Shown: positions 43,008 to 54,813 of the stretch, piece after piece
How positions within the stretch are numbered: position 1 is the stretch's first letter
How the letters are laid out: every line of letters starts with the position of its first letter
The notes under the pieces: model-generated
The model's input: the letters and a program-made list of their open reading frames with translations, nothing else
Database searches by the model: none
What the model was told of the DNA's origin: nothing
Source: Meconema thalassinum
Lineage: Eukaryota > Arthropoda > Insecta > Orthoptera > Tettigoniidae
Assembly (NCBI GenBank): GCA_946902985.2
Contig: OX336398.1
Coordinates: 231,471,556 to 231,535,555, forward strand
Length of the DNA stretch: 64,000 nt
Direction: 5' to 3'
Translations under genes and position numbers: made by a program

Positions 43008-45210
43008 CAAGTAGTTCCGTGAAGAACTATACAGCCTATTTTCATATGTCTGTCTGTTAGGTAGTCAGCCCGAAGGCTGGTTGGATCCTCAAAAAGTACC
43101 GCCGTTACGTTATGTGAGTAGATACCCACAAAACCCCAAGGCAGCGCTATTTAGAGGCGTTCTAGGCAAGAAGAGGAGTGAGGTAGTTTGCCATTGCTTT
43201 CCTCACTGAGTCAGAACAGTAGTCCTAACCCTATAAGTTGAACCTTTCACAGCATTCACAGGCACTGACTGTGCCCCGAATGCCATTACTAAGCACCACC
43301 CATACCTCAGTAGCTTCCATATAATCACAGCCATGAGTGAGACTGAGACATCGGTGAAAAGCCACCTTTTACTCTAGCCTGTGCCAACTGACAAATGCAA
43401 AAGTACTGTATTCATCAAGAGATGGCGAACAGGCCATATTTTCATATATCATACTAATATTAATTACCTCTATCAACATACAAAATGTCAGTTTGATTGC
43501 TGTAATAGATTCGTAGATATTGAGAACCGTCTAAATATTTTGGATGGCCACCAGGTTGGATTTTTATATTTTAGGCGTTAGATTTATGTACTATTACATG
43601 AAGATTATTGTGTAGGTGTTTTATTTAAACTTCAATCGCATGATTATGACACAAGAAATAAAAGCGGGATTTTAAAATTTCGCTCAGCCGCCATCTTGTG
43701 GTTATGAAACTAATTTAAAAGAATTAGATGCCAGTCGATTAAAATTTGTATAGGCATATACCGTATCAAGTTTCACTGCGCTCGGATGGTAAAAACGCAA
43801 GAAACGTCCATTTGAATATTTAAATTTCGCGTCACCGCCATGTTGGATTTGTGCTCGCCAGATTATTGAACGTCCCATAGGTGAACTTATGCTTATAGCC
43901 TCTATACACTTACAAAATTACAGTTTGATTGCTGTAGTAGATTAATAGATATTGAGAACTGTCTAAACACTTCGGATGGTCGCCATGTTGGATTTTAATA
44001 TATGCAGGCCGTAGAGTTATGTAATATTAGATGATGATTATTGTGTACGTTCATTATGCAAATGTTGATTTCGATCGCATGATTTGAACACAAGAAATAA
44101 AAACTTAATTTTGGAAATTCCCACAGCCGCCATCTTGAGATTACGTAAACAATTCTACTGAATTAGATACCAGTGCATTACAATGTGTATACACATTTGC
44201 TATACCAAGTTTCATTTCGTATGGATCATTAAATCGCTATAAAAGTCTATGTAAAACTTTCAACTTCGCTTGGCCACCACGTTCGTTTTGTAATTAACCG
44301 GTTTTTTAAAGTGCTATAGATGAACATCCAGTAGTGCCCTTTTTTCAGAGATATAGAATGCCACATTTGTGCCTGTGAAATATTTCTCACAGCTGCCATC
44401 TTGAGGTTATGTAAACAATTGAACGAAGTTAGATGTCGGTGCATTACAATGTGTATAGACATATACTGTACCAAGTTTCATTGCGTTTGGTTGTTTAAAT
44501 CGCAAGAAACGTCTATTTAAAAGTCGCAACGTCGTTGGCCGCCATGTTGGTTTTGTAGATAACCGGTTTTTGAAAGTCTTCATAGATGAACTTCCAGTAG
44601 CGTCCTTTATCTCCGTACAAAATATCATAGTGATACCGGTAATAGTTTCACAGATATAGAATGCCGGTGAAATATTTCGCACGGCCGCCATCTTGAGGTT
44701 ATGTAAGCATTTGAACGAAGTTAGATGGCGGTGCATTACAATGTGTATAAACGTATACTGCACAAAGTTGCATTGCGTTTGGTTGGTAAAATCGAGAGAA
44801 ACGTCTATTTAAAAGTTGCAAATTCGCTTGGCCCCCATGTTGGTTTTGTAGTTACCAGGTTTTCAAAAGTCACATAGGTGAACTTCTAGTAGTTCCTTTT
44901 ATCACCGTACAGATTTACAGGGTAATATTGGTAATAGTTTCGGAGATATTGAATGCTGGTGAAATATTTCACACAGCCAACATGTTGGATTGGTGAGACG
45001 TAACAAAATTTGAAGGGCACGATCGGAGTCGGCCGGAATGGTGCTATGAACTTACCGAGTTTCATTGAAATCACTCCAGCCGTTTAGAAGTTATTAGGAG
45101 GGACACACACCATCACACGCCATCACACACACCATCACACACGCACACACAGACACACGGACACACACGGTGATCTCATAAGCCTATTTTTTCATAAGTG
45201 AAAATAGGCT
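43008..45210 (-). mobile_element. Helentron-like element, family A, copy 5, with a SINE inside
   Basis: The 3' end (minus strand) has the hairpin AGTTC-TTCACG-GAACT and CTTGTT at 43008. The 5' start AGCCTATTTTCAC is at 45210. Ten boxes (complement of ATGGCGG or variants) fall at 43688, 43835, 43980, 44127, 44274, 44393, 44539, 44685, 44832 and 44977; all spacings but one are 145-147. Confidence 0.8.
43048..43436 (+). mobile_element. SINE inserted in A-family copy 5
   Basis: The head has TTAGGTAGTCAGCCCGAAGG and GGTTGGATCC, a tRNA-like pattern. The body has GAGTGAGGTAGTTTGCCATT. It is flanked by TATTTTCATAT (43037-43047, 43437-43447), an 11-bp duplication. Confidence 0.75.
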
Positions 45211-45568
45211 AAAAATCTTTCTCCGCCTGGCTAAAATTTAAAACATAGCGTAGGGGCCGTTATTTCTTTCTGTATTGTCGAAGGCCTTAATTGCATTGTC
45301 ACTTCGAGATGCGGTCTTGAATTTCATTTTTGTGCAGTGTATAATGTATGGGTGAGTAAATTAAGGATTGGTTTTTGTAATAATTTCAAATGTGCAATCA
45401 GATATTTGTCTCACGTGCACCATTGCAGACTGAAATTCACAACTAGCCCAACAGCAAAGATTCTTTATTCCACTTTTTGGCCATTTTCCATCAGCCAATG
45501 AGATGTGGGCAACGTTTAGCCAATCACGGAGTTGATTAGCCTCTCGTATAATATAGGCCTGCTCATAG
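45211..45568. other. Unassigned spacer
   Basis: No recognisable gene or element. Confidence 0.4.
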
Positions 45569-45570
45569 TA

Positions 45571-46242
45571 GAGAGAGTTCGTTTTATATGCGACGGGGAC
45601 CATCGCTTGCCCGCTCGCCCGCGTTTCGAGCCTGTCTCCTGCCAGGCACTTTGCCGTTATGCGGCGCTCGCGGGCACTGGGTCATTGAGTATATGAATTC
45701 GTACTTACCTAGTTCACAGCTGGTGCTGAAAATATTCGCTCTTCACTGCTACACATCGCTGGCACCTCTTTATGAAATTGTCATTTACTTTCTGAAGTTC
45801 CTCAGTACCTATTGAATATATTTCAGCTGTAATATAGTCTTTAAGCTCATTTATAGTGTGAGGGTTTCTCGCATACACTATATTTTTAAGCGTCCCCACA
45901 GATAAAAGTCACATGGTGATAAGTCTGGGCTTCGCGGGAGCCACACGTTCCGAATTATAATCCTAGTACCGAAAATGCAACGCAATTCTGTCATGGATTC
46001 TTCGGCAGTGTGAGCAGTGGCAGAATCTTGTTGAAAATAAGTTGGCAATCTCCTTTAGTCAGTTCATCAAAAAATTGGTCAAGGATCACATTGAAGTACA
46101 AATTGAAGTACAAATTCCTATACTCAATGACTCAGTGCAACGCCAGCGCCGCATTACTGCAAAGTGCCTGGCGGGAGACAGGGTCGCAACGCGGGCGAGC
46201 GGGCGAGGTAGGGTCCCCGTCGCCTATAAAACAAACTCTCTG
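45571..46242 (-). mobile_element. Tc1/mariner-like element M3 with about 130-bp inverted repeats
   Basis: Arms 45571-45697 and 46113-46242 are inverted copies (GAGAGAGTTCG...GCGACGGGGACC at left), both flanked by TA. The arms are far longer than in mariner. The interior holds only the 3' end of a transposase. Confidence 0.75.
45714..46050 (-). pseudogene. Tc1/mariner-superfamily transposase, C-terminal remnant
   Basis: The minus strand reads QQDSATAHTAEESMTELRC, WLPRSPDLSPCDFYLWG (a conserved catalytic region), then, one frame off, TLKNIVYARNPHTINELKDY and CQRCVAVKSEYFQHQL. This matches the end of DDE_3/Tc1-mariner transposases. The DNA-binding domain and the first catalytic Asp are gone, and a one-base frameshift lies near 45895. 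It is inactive. Confidence 0.8.
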
Positions 46243-46835
46243 TATATTGGCGAGCAGTGATACAAACTGAAATGCTTGAAACTAATTATTGTTGAGAGGA
46301 CGAAACACTAATATTTATCAGCCATAAATTAATAAAAAATATTAATTTATGAAACCGAATACTAATAATGAAACAAAGCCCAAGTGGGCAACATTAGTCT
46401 GAACTTCAGACTCTGAAGCGGTATTAAATTCAAACAATTTACTAAACTTCATGAATACCATTAAATTGCCTAGCATTGTTGCGTATCAAACATGGCGGAT
46501 AATCCTAATGCTGGTTACTGTGAAATTGAAGCCTAATAAGCATGATCGTACTACCTTTATATGTTAATAAATATTTATATATATATATATGTATTATAAT
46601 TAATATAATGATTATACAAGCCATTCAACCGTAGAAGCGTAATTTATAATAAAATATAGTGACGTGCGTGGGTTTGTATAAATTTACATGTAATTGATAA
46701 AGTTAATGTTCCATTGCAATGTACACCTCGCTGCTCTGCGAATAATAAACGTACAGAGTTATGGGACATTATGGAAGTTCACTTGGTTGTTCCAGTTTTA
46801 ATATTACATCCAATTTGTATCGTTACAGTTATTGA
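46243..46835. other. Unassigned AT-rich spacer
   Basis: It contains a (TA)n tract near 46575. No gene recognised. Confidence 0.4.
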
Positions 46836-47000
46836 AATTAGAAACCCCTATTGAGGTCAAATTGGTAGGTGAAACACTAAAGGAAGTAGGAAACTTCTTC
46901 TACTTAGGAAGCAAAGTAACCAGTGATGGACGAAGTAAAAAGAAAATAAAAAGGAGCTTGGATCAGACAAGGAAAGCATTTCTACAGAATTAGGATGGTA
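46836..47000 (+). pseudogene. LINE L1-type fragment
   Basis: It reads VKLVGETLKEVGNFFYLGSK and VTSDGRS, the region just after the palm domain in this LINE family (compare 61840-61930). Confidence 0.7.
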
Positions 47001-47389
47001 TTTCGGAGCAGCATAGCTGGCAAAGCTAAGGGAACAGGTGAGAACCAGTTCGTTCTATTTGAGTTCAAGATTAAATTATGCTCCAGCATAATCTTTGTGT
47101 CCACGGTAGTGGGACCTTTACTTCCTTACTGAATAAACGGGGTGTTAAACATTTCAATTTCTTTGATTGAGAAGTATTCCCTGAATCATGAATCACGTCC
47201 CACTCCAGTTTCCTTGTACAGTATAGACTGTACTGTAATCCGTATCAGAAGCTATCGGTAAAGAAACGATAGCGATCCTAGTACATAACCTTGCAGATCC
47301 CCAGATCGGCGTAGGGCTTAAGTCCGTGCCATCAGGTGGGGACACAACAGTATTGTTGCCATTAATGAGACATGGGTTCCTTCCCAGCT

Positions 47390-48170
47390 CTCCTTGGATA
47401 CGCCAGATCTCCTGTCTGATAAAAGGTAGATTGTCTCTCAGGAAATGTGGACGTAACATTTTTGATTCCCAAGGGAAATGGACGAAAAAGCTGATACCAT
47501 CCCTAGCTTACTGGGTCGACTGGAATCATGGTGAAGTGAACTATTACCTCACACAGTTCTTGACAGGTCATGGATAATTCCGAAAATTCCACCAGAGAAT
47601 AGAGCGAGTGAGTAGTCCGGTGTACATTGACTGCAATGACATCGGTGATGTACCCCACACATTCCTTTTTTGTAGCCATTGGCTGCCACAGAGAAGATGC
47701 TTGGATGCTAAGCGGGGAGAGCAAACCTTGCCACGGTGGGTGAGTGGTCAACGTGTCGGTCTACTAACTCCAAGCTTGCAGGTTCGCTCCTGGCCTTGGT
47801 AGGTGAATTTTGAAAGGCGGAAAAAAATTACGACACCGTGTTATACGATGTTGGCATGTCAAAGAACCCATTTGAATTCAGTAGGCCGTGTGCATAATGG
47901 TAAAATTTATCTCGGGAGTTTCCGCCAACATAAAGTTACTCATTTCTCTACTAGAAAGCGCTATAGTGTTCAAGGAGCTTAGATATCTAATCTCCTTGAC
48001 TTTCATAGTGCTTCAAAGAACAACGAAATTCGACATGCAAGCTACCCTTTGGGTGTCAAATAACAAAGCTTGCACCCGGCATCCGAGGCCATACGATATT
48101 ATTAGTATTAGGGAGAACAACATCATGCATGTTATGCCACAGAATCAAGAATATCCTGGGATCAAGTAGA
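47390..48170 (+). pseudogene. LINE (I/Jockey/R1-like) 3' coding end, split by a SINE
   Basis: It reads YYLTQFLTGHG-stop-FRKFHQRI, then VPHTFLFCSHWLPQRR, the conserved C-terminal Cys/His region of such LINE proteins (usual pattern LTGHG.F..Y, HT.F.C..W). An in-frame TAA sits at 47575. A SINE S3 interrupts it at 47729; GGGAGAGCAAAC and GGGAGAACAAC border the SINE as a likely duplication. Confidence 0.7.
47729..48105 (+). mobile_element. SINE S3, second copy
   Basis: CACGGTGGGTGAGTGGTCAA and CTTGCAGGTTCGCTCCTGG are A- and B-box regions. The body matches 35606-35965. Confidence 0.8.
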
Positions 48171-48537
48171 AGTGGGTGTGGAAAGTCAAAAGAAGAGGGA
48201 TTTAGATGATAATGAGCGACAGTAAAGGAGAATTGAAGGACGAAGAAGGATAGGAGGCTTCACGCACCACGCCGTCTTGAAGTAATGTGAGAGCGGTTCC
48301 TGGGCGGAAACACACGTCGTGTGGGAGAAGGGTGTGTGGAATTAGTGGGTAATAATCCCACACACCCTTGTGGAGTGCGGTCCCCCACAAGCGTCTCAGG
48401 TAAGAGTTTCCACATTCCCTCGTAAAAATAACAAATATATCGTTCATGATGATGCTTGTTACCATGTCGCAAGAGTAGTGACAGACATACTACAGAAAAG
48501 GGATGGTCGAACATCAATTCCGCCCGATTTTCCTCAA

Positions 48538-49386
48538 TTCCACCCGGTCCTCCAAGGGACCCAAAAATAAGTTCCTCAACTCCACTCAGGCTTTCACAAG
48601 GGGTCGGCAAAGGGGTTATCCCCAATGACGTAAACAAATGTCTTAACCCTCCTGCTCGCATACCAAGGGCCGGGTCAATCACCTCATGCAGCCCATGAGT
48701 GAATTCTTGAATGCAGCCGATTTTTCCGTTCTAGGCTGGAAAACAGTATTTTCAGCAACCGCAGCTGATATCGAAAGAATTCTTTTAGGTTCAAATTATA
48801 CACCTATTATTATCTAAATTTAATTTAATAATGTCTGACGAGGTCACAAAACATACAAACATTTAATTATGCACATGTTAAAAACAATGTATAGAATTTG
48901 TAGAAGAAAATAGAAAACTTGGCAGACATATTTAAAGAATATTACGATTAATTTTAAATCACTTGTACTTTCTGCCATATAAGTTATAATGTGCCAAACA
49001 CTTTATAGCTGATTTAACGAATGAGCGGACTTGGCATCAGAGCGGTTGACCAATGGCACAACAATGTCTTGCGAACACCACCACGCCATCGGTCAAACGC
49101 TCTGAAGTCAAGTCCGCTCATTCGTTAAATCAGATATAAACATCATACATAAAGAGCTAGATATTAATCACTGTTGTTAAATAAAAATATGGGCAGGAAA
49201 TTTAATAAAATAAGAAAAATCAGTATCTTAAAATCACATAAATCTTTACTTCATTTCAAACTATAACCCCGGCCCTTGGTATGCGAGCAGGAGGGTTATG
49301 CCATTTGTTTACGTCATTAAAGAAAAGCCTGGGTGGAGTTGAGGAACTCATTACTGGGTCCCTTGGAGGACCGGGTGGAATTGAGG
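48538..49386. repeat. Inverted repeat, arms about 130-160 bp
   Basis: CCACCCGGTCCTCCAAGGGA...CTCCTGCTCGCATACCAAGG (48540-48670) recurs reversed at about 49265-49385. The right arm lacks a 30-bp piece. The spacer of about 590 bp holds a long hairpin (49011-49131). Confidence 0.7.
49011..49131. repeat. Long hairpin/MITE, 46-bp arms
   Basis: Arms GATTTAACGAATGAGCGGAC...AATGG (49011-49056) and complement (49086-49131) match at 42 of 46 positions with a 29-bp loop. TATA lies near each end, so it may be a very short TA-inserting MITE. Confidence 0.75.
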
Positions 49387-49453
49387 TAACCCTGGCTACC
49401 TGACTGAAATTCCCGGGTGGATTTGATGCCCGCCCGAAGGGATTGGGGAGCAT

Positions 49454-50043
49454 TGCAAAATCCTCCGTATTTCCCTGACATGGTTTTGATTACGACTCGT
49501 TTCCATGGCTAAAAGAACCACTCAGAGGTTTTCAGATATTACTTCAGTGTTTCCTGCTGTCCATCAGAGAGATCAACAGAAAAATACCTCGCTTCCGGCG
49601 TTGATTGGTTACCACAGATTTGGTAAAAGATACAGGTTATTATACTGAAGGGATGTAAATATAAGTCCAGTACGCAATGCGAGATCTCGGCAGCTTACTT
49701 GTAGACTCCCCCTCGTAATGACACGTCCATTTCAGCATCTGCTGTATAATAGAGTTCCACAGTGGCCATTGCGAAGTGAACGTGTCGCCATTAATGACGG
49801 CTTGCTTCAAGCTTGGAGCTCGCCTTACGATACAACTTTTAATGAGCGGGTGTGAGTGAGACCGAGAACTCATCGGCATGTGGAGAAAGAGAGAGAATGA
49901 AACATTTAGCTCCCTGCTTCCGCAGGAAGTAGACAAGGAAATAAAAAGATATGCGTACTAAAATAATCTGGAAATACCTCGTGTTTTATGGCTGTCGAGA
50001 AATATCAGATACTCAAATTTTGAAGAGTCCAGTATATTTCTAA
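49454..50043. other. Unassigned spacer
   Basis: No recognisable gene or element. Confidence 0.4.
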
Positions 50044-50204
50044 TGAGTTAGTTATTGAGGGGCGGAACTACGAGATTATCTGCCCCTATATTTTTAATAA
50101 ATAATCATACATAAATAAATAGATAAACATATACATTGACAGATAAATAAATAAATAAATAAATAAATAAACAATAAATAACTTCATTAATAAAGAAAGA
50201 AATA

Positions 50205-50248
<44 letters not shown>

Positions 50249-50279
50249 AAAAATAAGAAAATAAATAAATCAATAAATT

Positions 50280-50327
<48 letters not shown>

Positions 50328-50530
50328 AAATAAATCAATCAATAAATTAAGAAAAAAGAAAGAAGGAAAGAAAGAAGGAAAGAAAGGAAGGAAGAAAGAA
50401 AGGAAGAAAGAAGGAAAGAAAGAAAGAAAGAAAGAAAGGAAGGAAGAAGGAAAGAAAGAAAGGAAGGACGGAAGAATGAAAGAATGAAAGGAAGGAAGAA
50501 AGAAAGAAAGGAAGAAAGAAAGGAAGGAAA

Positions 50531-50562
<32 letters not shown>

Positions 50563-50688
50563 GAAGAAAGAAAGAAAGAAAGAAAGAAAGGAAGAAAGAA
50601 AGAAAGAAAGAAAGGAAGGAAGAAAGAAAGAAACGAAGAAATAAAGAATTGAATAAACAAATTAATAAAGAAAGAAAGAAGTAAGAAA

Positions 50689-50719
<31 letters not shown>

Positions 50720-50887
50720 TAAAGAAAGAGAGAGAGAAAGAATTTAAATAACTAATAAATAAATAAACTAAGCAAGAAAGAACAAAGGAAGAAAGACGAT
50801 AGAAAGAAGGAAACAAACGAACAAACAAGCAAGTAAATAATTAAATAAATAAACAAGTAACTAATTTCATTAATGAAGAAAGAATGA

Positions 50888-50919
<32 letters not shown>

Positions 50920-50994
50920 AATAAGAAAATAAATACATTAAGAAATGTTAGTTATTGTTGTTTTAAGGGGCGGATCTACGAGGTCATCTGCCCC
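50044..50994. repeat. (GAAA)n/(AAAT)n array of about 850 bp, bordered by two SINE tails
   Basis: A near-continuous GAAA/GGAA/AAAT simple repeat fills 50100-50945. At each side is the GGGGCAGAT..CGTAGTTCCGCCCC SINE tail (50044-50085 and 50945-50994, minus strand). Open frames here are low-complexity artefacts. Confidence 0.85.
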
Positions 50995-51439
50995 TAAATT
51001 AAGAAAGAAGGAGGGAAAGAAGAGAGAAAGTATAAAATAATTGAATAAATAAATTAATAAAGAAACGAAGGAAGAAAGATGATAGAAAGTAAGTTACAAA
51101 CAAACAAACAAGTAATTAAATAAATAAATAAACAGGAAAATAAAGTAATTAATGCATACTGTACATTTCTGGAATTGGGTTAACGTGTTGACCAGATCCA
51201 GTGTAAGAGAGAAAGCTGTTGTTGCAACACCAACCAACGGTAGGCTACATTTGTCAGCAACATAAGGAAAGGAAACAAAGGATATAATGTTGAAAATTGT
51301 TTCTTTGTCAGAAAACGTTTCCCGTGGGTCCGCTTTGGGGAGAATCTGTTTGAAAGTCGATGTTAATGTTTTGAAAACATCAGACCATTCTTAATTCATA
51401 TCTTTTTGTGTAGGTCAAGCAAGAACCCCCCACTTTGTA
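50995..51439. other. Unassigned, purine-rich then plain
   Basis: More GAAA/AAAT imperfect repeats to about 51140. Nothing else recognised. Confidence 0.4.
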
Positions 51440-51610
51440 CATGAGGAGCCGTATTCACCATGGCCCACATTTTAACCGAGTGTGTGGATCTTGCAGATCT
51501 GCGAAAAAACCTTGGTTTCCACAATCTTACTGTATATTAGCCGTTGACGTGGTGGCTGTTGATCACGTCATCCGCTTTATAAGTGCGAGTGGTTTAGGGC
51601 CAGAAATTTA
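51440..51610 (+). pseudogene. LINE (I/Jockey/R1-like) 3' coding end
   Basis: It reads MAHILTECVDLADLRKNLGF, then, after a frame change, VIRFISASGLGP. It is the same family as 22085-22440. Confidence 0.65.
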
Positions 51611-51699
51611 AATTCTTTAGTGTTCCGTGACTCGGTGTAGGCCTACTTGTTCTAATTGTATTTATTTAAAATGTTAATTTTTGTTTATCATAAATTTTT

Positions 51700-53717
51700 A
51701 GCCTACTTTCGATTTTTACAAAAAATGAAAGTAGACTTATGAGATCACTACTGGGCCAAAAATTGTGTGTCTGTCTGTGTGTGTGTATGTGTGTGTGTGA
51801 GTCTGTGTGTGTGTGTGTGTGAGAGTGTCTGTCCCCCCCCCTATCAATTCGAACACGGTGAAACCGAATTGAACGAAATTTGGTACAGAGGTAGAACAAG
51901 CAACGGGCACCTCAGTGTCATGTTTTATATCGCCGCCATCTTTACCAAAACTGAATGGCGGCCACTCAAACGTTCAAAACGTAAAATCAAATACCGACTA
52001 ACCAAATTATCCGATCTCTACCAAATTTGGGAAATAACATACCTTCATATAGGACGCGTCTTGTGACCAAACTACAAGGTCATCCGCCATACCATTTCAG
52101 GAAGGCGGCCGTGCGAATTATGCAAACTTTATAATCCATATCATGGGACCCACCAGTTCCGATTATCGAGCCGAGAATCGATTTAACTGTTCTAAAGGAA
52201 GAGGCACGTTCGAAATTAAAAGTTTATTTTGTAATACTATAGTGCAGAAGTGATTTTAAAAAGCTGATCCGTCTCGGTAAGAAGACAAGATGACAACGGA
52301 TATCTTGTGCCTAACTTATATTTCACTAATTTGAGTATTGCATGCAATATAGCGTACTGATACAAAATAAATAAACTTTGTATGAAATGCTTTATATATA
52401 AATAATATACTCCACTGATGAAATCGTTAGGTCTAAATCATTATTTGCTAACAAGTTCTATGTAAGTCATTTTATGTAGATCTATGTTCGTCGGCACAAA
52501 TGGCTCCGTGGGAAAGCGTTGGTCTATCATTCATATGCCTATGGTTCAAACCCCATCAGTGTTAGGTTTCTTGCTTGAAATTTTACATATTTGTTGCTTT
52601 GTAATGACTCAGACGTTTTAAAATTAAGCGTTATATTGTGCATATTACGGTGCAAAACATATATTTAATTAAAACATAATTCGCCAGCAGATTTGCTCGA
52701 GACATCTAGCAGCCAAAAAAGTAACTGCACGCCGGCCTACTTATTAACTTCCAGATTTTATTGAAAAGTTTCTTCTTATGGCCGCTAGAATGCACTCGCA
52801 CTGTTAGGATTATATTGTTCGATACTTCTCCACTAGATTTCACGACTGGTCTACATGGGACTCCATTGATAGTATACCACTGGCATTCTATGCGCATCGA
52901 ATTTGAAGAATGACAAGATGATACTATGATACATTTTTACTTCTTATTTTAAAGGGTTTGTAACAGCCTATTGTGCGTTATTTGAAAATGTTATTTGAAG
53001 TAAAGAACAAAACGATTTCACATAGTAACTGAATTCTAGCCGCTGGTGCTAGTTCAGGTTATTAATACTTTTATTTCAGGCAAATAGCAATCGAAAATAT
53101 CCACATAGTTTGTATACACACGTCTCTGTAGGGTCATGGAAAGATTTGTTAATTCAATTAGGGTTGTGAAAGCCATGCACAACCAGACGTGTAAAGACAT
53201 GCCTCAACTCAAAGTTGGATGTTGCCCACGGCAGGTCGATTATGTAATAATAACAATAATAATAATGTTATTTGTTTTACGTCCCTTTTAACTACTGCTG
53301 CTTTTAGATACGCCGGGGTGCCGGAATTTTGGCCCGAAGGGGATCTTTAACGTGCCAGTAAATCTACTGACACGGCTCCCTCGCATTTGTGCACCCTCAA
53401 ATGCCAGTTGACTGCGCCAGGATACGAACCTGCAACCTAGGGCCCAGCAAGCGAGAACGTTACCGCTGAGCCACGCAGCCAGTCCGGTCGATTATGTCTC
53501 CATATCCATAACATTCTTGAGATACTTCTTATCTATCTTTCTTCAATGATGGTAGTAGTTTTTTTCTAGGTTGTGGCGTTTGGTAGAGGTAAATAGTTTC
53601 TAAGGTCTTCAATCAAGAAATGATTCTATTATACTCTTTGATAATAACAACGAGTTATAACTATACTGATACATTTAGGAGAAAGTAGGCTATATGTTCT
53701 TTACTGAACATCTTGTT
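51700..53717 (+). mobile_element. Helentron-like element, family B, copy 1
   Basis: It starts AGCCTACTTTCG; its complement GAAAGTAGACT follows (hairpin), and an inner copy GAAAGTAGGCT lies at 53681. The 3' hairpin ATGTTC-TTTACT-GAACAT is followed by CTTGTT at 53717. GCCGCCAT/ATGGCGGCC boxes occur at 51932-51960 and 52083-52118. A (GT)n tract follows the leader, as in family A. It contains an S2 SINE. No protein encoded. Confidence 0.75.
53246..53485 (-). mobile_element. SINE S2, second copy
   Basis: It is a reversed match to 35367-35600, with a 12-bp duplication GGTCGATTATGT (53234-53245, 53486-53497). Confidence 0.9.
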
Positions 53718-53742
53718 GTTTGTTAAGTTTCATTTAATGTGT

Positions 53743-54744
53743 ACCCTATTTTCATTTATGCAAGAAATAGGCTTATGGGATCACCTGTTGTAAGTGCGTG
53801 TGTGTCCCTAATAAATTCTAAACGGCCGAAGCGATTTCAAATAAACTCTGTAAGTACATACTACTATATCGTCCGACCTCGACCGTGCCATTCAAATTTT
53901 AATTCGTTTCATCAATCCAAAATGGCGGCCGCGCGAAATATTTCACTGGCATTCCATTTTTCCGCATTAGAGACAGATATCACCATGGAATATTGTACGG
54001 TAATAAAGGTTAATACTATAAGTTCATCTATGGCATTTTTATAAACCTGTTAATTATAAAATTAACATGGCGTCCATGCGAGTTGAAACATTTAAATAGA
54101 CTTTTCTCTCGCAATTTAACCATCTGAGCGCAGTGAAACTTGGTACAGCAAATGTTTATACACTTTGTAATGCACGGCATCTAATTTAGATCAATTGTTT
54201 ATATAACCTCAAGATGGCGGCTGTGCGAAATTTTAAAATTATGTTTCTATTTCTTGTGTCCTGATCATGCGATCGAAGTGAAAGTTTTAATAATGAACCT
54301 ACGAAATAATCTTCATCTAATGGTACATAACTATAATATGGCCTACATATATTAAAATCCAACATGGAGACCATCCGAAATATTTAGACGGCTCTCAATA
54401 TCTACGAATCTATTACAGCAATCAAACTGGAATTTTGTATGTTGATAGAGGCAGTGGGATCATTGAATAACCTGGTGAGCACAAAACCAACATGGTGGCG
54501 ATGGAATATTTATATATTTAAATGTATTTTCCTCGCGACTTTTTATCCGAGTGCTGTGAAACTTGGCACCGTATACCTTCATACAAGCCTTAATATACTG
54601 ACGTATAATTTAGTGGAATTTTGTGAGAACTTAAAAATGGCGGCTGTGCAATATTTTAAAATATCGTTTTCATTTCTCGTGTTCCAAGTAAGACCAGTAG
54701 GATTTATGAAAAGAAGCTATTTATTCTTCACGGAACTACTTGTT
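53743..54744 (+). mobile_element. Helentron-like element, family A, copy 6
   Basis: The start ACCCTATTTTC and its complement GAAATAGGCT are slightly decayed. The end has hairpin and CTTGTT at 54744. Boxes lie at 53921, 54066, 54213, 54363, 54491 and 54636. It lies 25 bp after the end of family B copy 1, and both ends are followed by the same GTTTGTTAAGTTT. Confidence 0.75.
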
Positions 54745-54813
54745 GTTTGTTAAGTTTAATTTTGTTTTGTTTTATCACAATTAGTTTGTTTTAATTTTTA
54801 GGCATTCACCACT

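Noticed and set aside
50187..50828. 213-codon minus-strand open frame rich in Phe/Leu/Ser
   Set aside because: It is the translation of a (GAAA)n simple repeat.
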